Positions 1-5,361 of a stretch of 9,775 nucleotides of DNA are shown piece by piece. The notes under the pieces were generated by a model, which was not told the DNA's origin, made no database searches, and was given only the letters and a program-made list of their open reading frames with translations. The translations under genes were made by a program, and so were the position numbers. The number at the start of each line of letters is the position of its first letter. Position 1 is the stretch's first letter. This DNA is from Acidobacteria bacterium CG_4_9_14_3_um_filter_49_7 (GTDB taxonomy: Bacteria > Acidobacteriota > Holophagae > Thermotomaculales > Thermotomaculaceae), in the NCBI GenBank assembly GCA_002789615.1, contig PFTO01000034.1:3896-13670 (forward strand). Direction: 5' to 3'.

Positions 1-424
1 CAACACGACGCGTTGTCTGGCTCTTGCCGCAGCCGGTTCGGACCGCACAAACGGCAATGACAGGCTTGGTGGACTTCAGCATGGTCCGGTCAGCGCCCAT
101 GATTGTAAAATCAGCACCAGCGGCGTTTACAATGGCACTCTTGCTCATGATCACTTCATAAGGAACATCACTGTATGCGAATACCACTTCGTTGACACCA
201 TATTCTTTTATCAGCTTAACCAGGTCTTCTTCCGCCTTGATGGGAATCCCGTTGGGATAGTTTTTCCCGGCGAGGGAAGCCGGATACATCCGTCCGTCGA
301 TGTCCGGAATCTGAGTCGCAGTAAACGCCACCACCTCATACTGGTCATTGTCCCGGTAGTACATATTGAAGTTGTGAAAGTCGCGTCCAGCCGCACCCAT
401 AATCAGAACTTTGGTCTTAGTCAT
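1..424 (-). CDS. COG2403-type P-loop GTPase-like protein (cyclic 2,3-diphosphoglycerate synthetase-related), N-terminal part
   Basis: The 141 readable codons run off the low-coordinate edge, so only the N-terminal part is present. It opens with a Rossmann-like strand and glycine turn (KVLIMGAAGRDFHNFN, residues 5-20), the hallmark I associate with COG2403. A motif resembling a P-loop, AVRTGCGKS (residues 127-135), follows; the first glycine of the classical GxxxxGK[ST] pattern is replaced by valine, while the GKS end is intact. The family is usually annotated as a predicted GTPase or cyclic 2,3-diphosphoglycerate synthetase homologue; its true reaction in bacteria is not known to me. The start at 424 is well supported: a strong Shine-Dalgarno overlaps the upstream stop codon. 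It is the last visible gene of a run with carbamate kinase and a carbamoyltransferase, suggesting by inference a role linked to carbamoyl phosphate. Family assignment is fairly sure, function is not. Confidence 0.8.
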   Translation of the reverse strand, partial: MTKTKVLIMGAAGRDFHNFNMYYRDNDQYEVVAFTATQIPDIDGRMYPASLAGKNYPNGIPIKAEEDLVKLIKEYGVNEVVFAYSDVPYEVIMSKSAIVNAAGADFTIMGADRTMLKSTKPVIAVCAVRTGCGKSQTTRRV

Positions 425-427
425 TTT

Positions 428-435
428 TCCTCCTT
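428..435 (-). promoter_or_regulatory. Shine-Dalgarno of the COG2403 gene, overlapping the upstream stop codon
   Basis: On the minus strand the carbamoyltransferase stop TAA (436-434) runs directly into AAGGAGGA, a near-perfect anti-16S match, with AAA to the ATG at 424. This fixes the start of the COG2403 gene and suggests that ribosomes finishing the upstream gene can reinitiate here. Confidence 0.8.
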
Positions 436-1333
436 AGAGTAGGTAATATAAAATTGCTTTTGCCACATGCAAAAGATTCGCCGCGTTTTCATATATTTCG
501 GATTCCGCAGCCACTTCTGCGGAAATCTCTTCTCCTCTGCGCACCGGCATGCAGTGAAGCACCATGGGTTTGCCACCGGTCATTTCCAACATCTTCCGGT
601 TCACCTGGTAACCCTGAAAGGCCTGGAGCCGTTCATCACGCTCCTCTTCCATACCCATGGAAGTCCATACATCTGTAAAAATGACATCTGCCCCTGATAC
701 CGCGTTGATATCATCGGTGATCTCAAAAGCAGTTCCGGCTTTCTTTGCCAGGGCTTCACCCTCTTCCACCACGTCTGGACTGGGTTGGTACCATTCCGGT
801 GAAATAACCGAAATGTCCATCCCCGATTTGGGGCACATCAACATCAGGGAATGGGCAATATTATTACCGTCTCCCACGTAGGCCAGCTTGCGGCCGTCGA
901 GGGTTCCGAGTTTTTTCTTTATGGTGTAAGCGGCTCCCTGTGCACCAACCGGATAATATTTCGCTGTCAGCCCATTGATCACCGGGATTTTGCCAAACTG
1001 AACAAAATCTAAAAGATCCTGCTGAGTTCCTCCTCGAATCACGATGGCATCCAGATAGTTGGACAGAACCCTGGCAGTATCGGCCAGAGACTCCCCCCTG
1101 GATAACTGAAGGTCCGAAGTTCTGAATAACGAGGTTGTTCCTCCCAGTTGTGCGACACCAACCTCAAAGGCAAACCGCAGCCGGGTGGAAGGTTTCTGAA
1201 AAAACAGTCCCACCGACCGACCGGCCAGTTCATTCTGAAACAATTCGGGGGAAGTTTCCATCCGGGTAGCCAGATCCAGAATCCTCTCAATGTCAATACC
1301 TTCTGCCTCATTCAGGCGAATCAAATGTTTCAT
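434..1333 (-). CDS. argF: Ornithine carbamoyltransferase homologue with atypical carbamoyl-phosphate site
   Basis: A 299-residue member of the aspartate/ornithine carbamoyltransferase family, of normal length for it. Family members transfer the carbamoyl group between carbamoyl phosphate and an amine such as ornithine, usually as cytosolic trimers. Conserved pieces: STRLR (49-53), RGESLADTARVLS (79-91), IRG (99-101), GDGNN (154-158), DVWTSMG (221-227) and HCMP (260-263). The last two match the ornithine-side loops (DxxxSMG, HCLP). Odd points: STRTR reads STRLR; the HPxQ motif reads YPVG (127-130); and the Arg of the C-terminal ENR motif is Leu287. These normally contact carbamoyl phosphate, so the usual name may be wrong. 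The ATG overlaps the carbamate kinase stop (ATGA, 1333-1330) and has no clear Shine-Dalgarno, implying translational coupling. The family is certain; ornithine as substrate is only an inference. The symbol is by family only. Confidence 0.85.
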   Translation of the reverse strand: MKHLIRLNEAEGIDIERILDLATRMETSPELFQNELAGRSVGLFFQKPSTRLRFAFEVGVAQLGGTTSLFRTSDLQLSRGESLADTARVLSNYLDAIVIRGGTQQDLLDFVQFGKIPVINGLTAKYYPVGAQGAAYTIKKKLGTLDGRKLAYVGDGNNIAHSLMLMCPKSGMDISVISPEWYQPSPDVVEEGEALAKKAGTAFEITDDINAVSGADVIFTDVWTSMGMEEERDERLQAFQGYQVNRKMLEMTGGKPMVLHCMPVRRGEEISAEVAAESEIYENAANLLHVAKAILYYLL

Positions 1334-2280
1334 GGAATAATCCGCGTTCCCACTTTTTCAATGTCTTTCATATCTTCAATTGCCTGGGCAGAAGTAATCA
1401 ATACTTCGCTTCCCCCTGCTTCAATATATTCCATAGCGGATTCAATTTTTGGCCCCATGCTGCCCGCGGGGAACTGCCCTTCTGCAAGCATTTTCCTGGC
1501 TTTTTTTACCGTTACCCGGTCCAGTGCCCTCTGCGTCGCTTTCCCAAAGTCAACATATACCTGATCCACTCCGGTCAATGTAATGAACAGGTCCGCTTTC
1601 AGGTTGCGGGCCAGCAGGCTGGAGGTATAGTCCTTATCAATTACCGCTTCTACCCCCATGAGATAACCTGAAAAGTCCCGTTTTACCGGAACACCGCCGC
1701 CGCCGCCGGCAATTACAACATGACCACTTTCCAGGAGAGCCCGAATAGCCGGTTCCTGAATCACCTCAATGGGCTTCGGAGAAGGGACTACCTTGCGCCA
1801 TCCCCTTCCTGAATCCTCTTTCATCACCCATTTCTTGCTTCGCATCAGTTCTTCCGCCCGAAACTCCGGGTAAAAAGGGCCTACCGGCTTGGTTGGATTA
1901 GTAAATGCTGCATCCTCTCCGTCCACTACAACTTCGGAAATAACCGTGGCCACCCGGGGAGTCTCACCGGCAGCCAGTATGCGGTTGATCAGGGAGCGCT
2001 CAATCATATACCCCATGCTACCCTCTGTCATGGCTCCGCAGATGTCCAGTGTGTAGGGCGGAATCTGGTCCAATGCCCGATCCTGCTGAATCAGAATATT
2101 CCCCACCTGAGGTCCGTTTCCGTGTACCAACAGCATCGTGTAGCCACTTGCATACACGTTGTACATCATATTCGCCGCTCGTTTTGCATTCTCAATCTGC
2201 TCATCCTGAGTGCCCTTCTGATGGGCCTGGAGTAGCGCATTTCCTCCGAAAGCAATTACCGCTGTTTTCCTCTGTTCCAT
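1330..2280 (-). CDS. arcC: Carbamate kinase
   Basis: A 316-residue amino-acid kinase of typical carbamate kinase length. The enzyme interconverts carbamoyl phosphate plus ADP with carbamate plus ATP in the cytosol, and usually makes ATP at the end of arginine, agmatine or purine breakdown. Diagnostic motifs are all present: GGNAL near residue 12, HGNGPQVG near 53, AGGGGGVPV near 191, VIDKD near 213 and AGSMGPKIE near 271. I see no lost key residue. The reading frame stays open to 2400 inside metG, but the ATG at 2280 is preferred because AAAGGA sits 7 nt upstream and family homology begins there (MEQRKTAVIAFGGNA). It lies 19 nt after metG and overlaps the carbamoyltransferase by 4 nt. The pairing supports shared carbamoyl-phosphate use, but no arginine deiminase is in view. 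Confidence 0.95.
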   Translation of the reverse strand: MEQRKTAVIAFGGNALLQAHQKGTQDEQIENAKRAANMMYNVYASGYTMLLVHGNGPQVGNILIQQDRALDQIPPYTLDICGAMTEGSMGYMIERSLINRILAAGETPRVATVISEVVVDGEDAAFTNPTKPVGPFYPEFRAEELMRSKKWVMKEDSGRGWRKVVPSPKPIEVIQEPAIRALLESGHVVIAGGGGGVPVKRDFSGYLMGVEAVIDKDYTSSLLARNLKADLFITLTGVDQVYVDFGKATQRALDRVTVKKARKMLAEGQFPAGSMGPKIESAMEYIEAGGSEVLITSAQAIEDMKDIEKVGTRIIP

Positions 2281-2299
2281 TCTGGAGTCCTTTCTGAAT

Positions 2300-4261
2300 T
2301 TACTTGATTCTAAATCCGGGCTTTGCGCCCTCATCAGGTGACAGGAGAAACGGTGCCCCGTCTTCTCCGGAAGCCGCCAGCAGCATTCCCTGGGATTCAA
2401 TTCCCATCAGTTTTGCGGGCTGAAGATTTGCGACCACAATAATCTGACGTCCAACAAGATCTTCCGGCTCATATTGCAGCGCAATCCCTGCCACAATTTG
2501 GCGTTCTTCTTCACCGAGTGATATCTTCATCTTAATCAGCTTCTTGGACTTCTCTACCTTCTCCGCTGCCAGGATTTTTGCCACCCGAAGCTGCACTTTA
2601 GCGAAATCATCAATTGAAATCAGGTTATCCATTCCCGCCTTCGGCTGTCCATCCGGTTTGGACTGCCTGCTCTTTCTTTCTGTCTTATTTTTTCCCGGCT
2701 CCGATTGTTCCCCGGTCAGATACTCCTTAGCATCCACCCGGGCAAACAAATGCTCTTTGGAATCTTTCAAACTTGATCCGGGTTTCAATGAGCCGAACCG
2801 CATCATCGAAACCACGCAATCTTCCACCTTGGCATTAAATCCCAGTCTGTGCCAGATTTCCTGGCTTTTCACCGGCATCACAGGGGAAATCACAAGGGCC
2901 ACAAGTCGAACCGCCTCTGCAACCACATAAAGAACTGTATCCAGTTCTTTTCGTCTCGCCTCATCCTTGGCCAACAACCATGGTTCCTGTTCCACGATAA
3001 ACTTGTTCAAGTCGGATAATAGTGACCATGTTTCTTCCATCGCCTTATGCAATTGATAGGTGTCGAAATAGCTTTCCCAGTTTACTGCACATTCTTTGAC
3101 ACGTGATTCCATCTTCTTGTATCTGTCATCATCTACATCTGGTTCCGGAATCCTTCCTTCACAGTACCGGTCAATCATGCCAAGAGTACGGGAGACGAGA
3201 TTTCCCAGGTCATTGACCAGATCTGAGTTGAATCGGCCAAGAAATGCCTCGTCTGAAAAGTTGGAGTCTTGTCCAAACACCATTTCCCGAACCAGGAAAT
3301 AGCGGAGAGCATCCGCACCAAAATCCTCCACAAGATGCTGGGGACGAACCACATTGCCCACGCTTTTGGACATTTTGGCTTTGTCCTTCAGCCACCAGCC
3401 ATGGGCAAAGACTGTTTTCGGGAGTGGCAAACCGGCTGCCATCAGAAAAGCAGGCCAGTACACTGCATGGAAACGTAAAATATCCTTGCCAATCAGATGA
3501 AGATCCGCGGGCCAGAAATTCTGGTACAATTCCGAATCCTCAGGATAGCCAAGTGCTGTCAAATAGTTGGAAAGCGCGTCCAACCACACATAAATAACAT
3601 GCTTTTCATTTCCCGGCACCGGTATCCCCCACGAGAACGAAGTGCGGGAAACGCTGAGATCTTTCAACCCACCCTTTACAAAAGAAACTACCTCGTTGCG
3701 ACGGTGCTCCGGCTGAATCAGTTCCGGATGTGCTTCATAGTAAGCCAACAGTTTCTTTTCATACTTTGAAAGCCGAAAAAAGTAGCTTTCTTCCTCTACT
3801 TCTTCCAGCGGTTTGTTGCAGTCCGGGCATTTTCCACCCTTGGCCTGCGTCTCCGTCAGAAATGCTTCACAGGAAACGCAGTACATCCCCTTGTAATGAT
3901 CCAGGTAAATATCCCCCTGATCCAGAAGCTGCTTGAACAGATGGGATGCTCCCTTTTCGTGACGGGGCTGCGTTGTACGAACAAAATCGTTGTTGCTGAC
4001 CGAAAGACGGGGCCAGAGATTCAGATAGTTCTCTACTACTTTATCAGCAAGCTGAATCGGTTCCATGCCACCGGCCTTAGCTGCCTCTTCTACCTTCTGT
4101 CCGTGTTCATCTGTACCTGTAAGAAAATACACGTCAAACCCCATCAGTCGCTTGTAGCGGGCAATCACGTCCGCAATCACAGTTGTATACACATGCCCGA
4201 TGTGGGGCAGATCGTTCACATAATAAATTGGAGTTGTCACATAAAACCTTCGTTTTTCCAT
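2300..4261 (-). CDS. metG: Methionyl-tRNA synthetase with C-terminal tRNA-binding domain
   Basis: A 653-residue class I aminoacyl-tRNA synthetase that charges tRNA-Met with methionine in the cytosol, including initiator tRNA. The N-terminal Rossmann domain carries HIGH exactly (20-23). One zinc knuckle is seen with Cys128, Cys131, Cys145 and Cys148. KMSKS is at 296-300. An alpha-helical anticodon-binding region follows, then a Lys/Glu/Gln-rich linker near 520-543, and an OB-fold EMAPII/Trbp111-like tRNA-binding domain from about 545 to the end (DFAKVQLRVAKI; NLQPAKLMGIESQGM), which in characterised MetG proteins also helps dimerisation. The frame is open to 4321, but the ATG at 4261 is chosen because the protein homology starts there and AGAGGTGG (4272-4265) lies just upstream. 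It appears to be first in a run with arcC, the carbamoyltransferase and the COG2403 gene. Confidence 0.97.
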   Translation of the reverse strand: MEKRRFYVTTPIYYVNDLPHIGHVYTTVIADVIARYKRLMGFDVYFLTGTDEHGQKVEEAAKAGGMEPIQLADKVVENYLNLWPRLSVSNNDFVRTTQPRHEKGASHLFKQLLDQGDIYLDHYKGMYCVSCEAFLTETQAKGGKCPDCNKPLEEVEEESYFFRLSKYEKKLLAYYEAHPELIQPEHRRNEVVSFVKGGLKDLSVSRTSFSWGIPVPGNEKHVIYVWLDALSNYLTALGYPEDSELYQNFWPADLHLIGKDILRFHAVYWPAFLMAAGLPLPKTVFAHGWWLKDKAKMSKSVGNVVRPQHLVEDFGADALRYFLVREMVFGQDSNFSDEAFLGRFNSDLVNDLGNLVSRTLGMIDRYCEGRIPEPDVDDDRYKKMESRVKECAVNWESYFDTYQLHKAMEETWSLLSDLNKFIVEQEPWLLAKDEARRKELDTVLYVVAEAVRLVALVISPVMPVKSQEIWHRLGFNAKVEDCVVSMMRFGSLKPGSSLKDSKEHLFARVDAKEYLTGEQSEPGKNKTERKSRQSKPDGQPKAGMDNLISIDDFAKVQLRVAKILAAEKVEKSKKLIKMKISLGEEERQIVAGIALQYEPEDLVGRQIIVVANLQPAKLMGIESQGMLLAASGEDGAPFLLSPDEGAKPGFRIK

Positions 4262-4292
4262 ACACCACCTCTGAGTCAAACATTCCAACGAA

Positions 4293-4321
4293 ATTCTAAA
4301 GTATTCCCGCCTCCGTTGCAA
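4293..4321 (-). promoter_or_regulatory. Candidate sigma70-type promoter for metG and downstream genes
   Basis: On the minus strand TTGCAA (4321-4316) and TAGAAT (4298-4293) are separated by exactly 17 nt. The -35 box matches 4 of 6 and the -10 box 5 of 6 consensus bases. A start site about 7 nt beyond the -10 box would give a leader of roughly 25 nt before the metG ATG, enough for the Shine-Dalgarno. Found by eye only; readthrough from the tRNA gene is the alternative source of transcript. Confidence 0.45.
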
Positions 4322-4337
4322 GGAGAATGCTCTTTTT

Positions 4338-4365
4338 GAGACAAGTAGGGATAAGTAGAGACAAG
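4338..4365. repeat. Short direct repeats, period 10 and 20
   Basis: GAGACAAG occurs at 4338-4345 and again at 4358-4365, 20 nt apart. AAGTAG occurs at 4343-4348 and 4353-4358, 10 nt apart. The stretch is purine-rich on the plus strand and lies between the metG promoter candidate and the inverted repeats. It may be drift of simple sequence rather than a functional site. Confidence 0.5.
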
Positions 4366-4367
4366 GT

Positions 4368-4444
4368 TGAGTTTAAGTCCGGAAAGAGGTTAAACGGCAA
4401 GTTCCAGATCTTTACTTAAACTCAGACTCAGACTTAAACTTGCC
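4368..4444. repeat. Interleaved inverted repeats in the tRNA-Ala / metG spacer
   Basis: Two perfect inverted repeats interlock. TGAGTTTAAGT (4368-4378) pairs with ACTTAAACTCA (4414-4424), 11 bp with a 35-nt loop. GGCAAGTT (4396-4403) pairs with AACTTGCC (4437-4444), 8 bp with a 33-nt loop. In addition ACTTAAACT is directly repeated at 4414-4422 and 4432-4440, with CAGACTCAG between. The two stems cannot form as simple nested hairpins. No T-box specifier or NNTGGNACCGCG motif is visible, and no T-run follows either stem on the minus strand, so neither looks like a standard attenuator. It may be a copy of a dispersed intergenic repeat. Confidence 0.65.
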
Positions 4445-4449
4445 CCCCC

Positions 4450-4456
4450 AAAAAAA
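4450..4456 (-). terminator. Possible weak terminator: T7 run directly after the tRNA
   Basis: Seven T residues (minus strand) follow the encoded CCA of tRNA-Ala immediately, then seven G residues. The tRNA acceptor and T-arm stems could act as the hairpin of an intrinsic terminator, but no separate dedicated stem is present. The run may only assist 3' processing. Confidence 0.25.
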
Positions 4457-4532
4457 TGGTGGAGATGAGGGGACTTGAACCCCCGGCCTCTGCCTTGCGA
4501 AGGCAGCGCTCTCCCAACTGAGCTACATCCCC
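4457..4532 (-). tRNA. tRNA-Ala, anticodon CGC
   Basis: A complete 76-nt cloverleaf on the minus strand. The acceptor arm GGGGATG pairs with CATCTCC, giving the G3:U70 wobble pair that identifies alanine tRNAs. The D-stem is GCTC/GAGC. The anticodon stem CTGCC/GGCAG encloses loop TTCGCAA, so the anticodon is CGC and reads GCG codons. The variable loop is AGGCC, the T-stem GGGGG/CCCCT has one G:U pair, and the T-loop is TTCAAGT. A73 and the CCA end are encoded in the DNA. A promoter-like sequence sits just upstream. Confidence 0.97.
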
Positions 4533-4543
4533 GAACCTCAGGC

Positions 4544-4572
4544 ATGATAACACCCCTTTCCCAAAATCACAA
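4544..4572 (-). promoter_or_regulatory. Candidate promoter of tRNA-Ala (extended -10)
   Basis: On the minus strand TTGTGA (4572-4567) and TATCAT (4549-4544) are 17 nt apart. The -10 matches 5 of 6 consensus bases and is preceded by TGT, an extended -10 element. The mature tRNA begins 11 nt beyond the -10 box, leaving a leader of a few nucleotides, as is usual for tRNA genes. Found by eye only. Confidence 0.55.
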
Positions 4573-4620
4573 GTCACGATATGGAACCGGGACATCATCT
4601 TCCCAGGTAAGTTTTGCGGC

Positions 4621-5349
4621 TCAGAAACTGAAAAGGAGGTTGATAGTGGTCGTCGTGTCAGACTTTCTTTTATCGTCCACTGGGAGATTCCTGTACTGTT
4701 GTTGATATGAAATTTCCAAAGCCAGTGTATGATTGATAGTTGACATGTAGGACAGGGTGCTGGTCAACCGGTAGTCCTCGTTGTTTGAAAGGCTCATTCG
4801 GCTTTCATTTCCGAATTTCAGGGTATTGTCCTTGTTGAGAAAATAGCGATAATCCACCTGAAAATAAACCGCAAGAACGCTGTCTGTAAAGTGGCTTCCC
4901 TCAACAATTGTTTACTCCTGGAATCCTTCCAGTCCCACACCACCCTTCAGTTTCGACTGACTGGAATCAAAAAACGTGTAGCCATATCCGGAAGCCAGGG
5001 AGATATTGTGATCAATTCCGGATGGTACGTCCTTCTTCCAAGAGAAATTGGCAAAAACACTGCTTTTCTCCCGAAGTGCGTAATCGGTTTTAATACCGGC
5101 TTCCAGTCTCTCGGTATTTCTTGAATTCACTCCGGTTGCCGGGTTCGTGACATCGGCAAACAGGTAGGCGCCGGTTGTTCTAAAATTCAGACGCCCCCAT
5201 TTTGTGTGATAGTTGAACTTGAAGTTTCCGGTTGTCGTGTCCGAATTTCCGGTAGTAGAAATATAGCCCACAGAAACAGTCAGCCCAGTGTCCCCTTTTC
5301 CTTTTGCGTTCGGTTCACTCTGCCCGGCCACAGAGGAAAATACTATCAT
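4621..5349 (-). pseudogene. DUF481-family outer-membrane beta-barrel protein, interrupted by an in-frame stop
   Basis: The reading frame encodes a protein of about 242 codons that looks like a DUF481 (YdiY-like) outer-membrane barrel. It begins with a hydrophobic stretch and likely signal cleavage (FSSVAG/QSEP), then alternating aromatic strands such as VSVGYISTTGNSDTTTGNF, SGYGYTFFDSSQSKLKGGVGL, NTLKFGNESRMSLS and LALEISYQQQYRNLP. The C-terminus is KSDTTTTINLLFSF, with the terminal Phe usual for barrels. A TAA at 4914-4912 splits it into 145 residues plus a remainder in the same frame; the 18 codons after the stop are open and continue the expected pattern. Read in one piece it would be a normal-length family member. 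The N-terminus is also damaged: the ATG at 5349 gives a signal with no basic n-region and no Shine-Dalgarno. DUF481 function is unknown (E. coli YdiY is called salt-induced). A sequencing error could explain the stop. Confidence 0.75.
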
Positions 5350-5361
5350 CAGAAAAAATAA

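Noticed and set aside
2281..2400. N-terminal extension of carbamate kinase to 2400
   Set aside because: It would sit inside the metG 3' end, has no family homology, and the ATG at 2280 has a good Shine-Dalgarno.
4262..4321. N-terminal extension of metG to 4321
   Set aside because: Synthetase homology begins at MEKRRFYVTTPIYYVN and a strong Shine-Dalgarno precedes the 4261 ATG; the extension covers the candidate promoter.
4368..4444. CRISPR array
   Set aside because: Only two short direct copies 18 nt apart, no spacer-length units and no cas genes.
4322..4456. T-box or SAM riboswitch upstream of metG
   Set aside because: No NNTGGNACCGCG T-box sequence, specifier stem or SAM-box core is visible, and no terminator with a T-run precedes metG.
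4457..4532. tRNA as an integration site of a mobile element
   Set aside because: No duplicated tRNA 3' end, integrase or phage gene appears in the window.
4590..4612. Hairpin after the DUF481 gene as an intrinsic terminator
   Set aside because: CTGGGA/TCCCGG gives only 6 bp with one wobble and no T-run after it, too weak to call.
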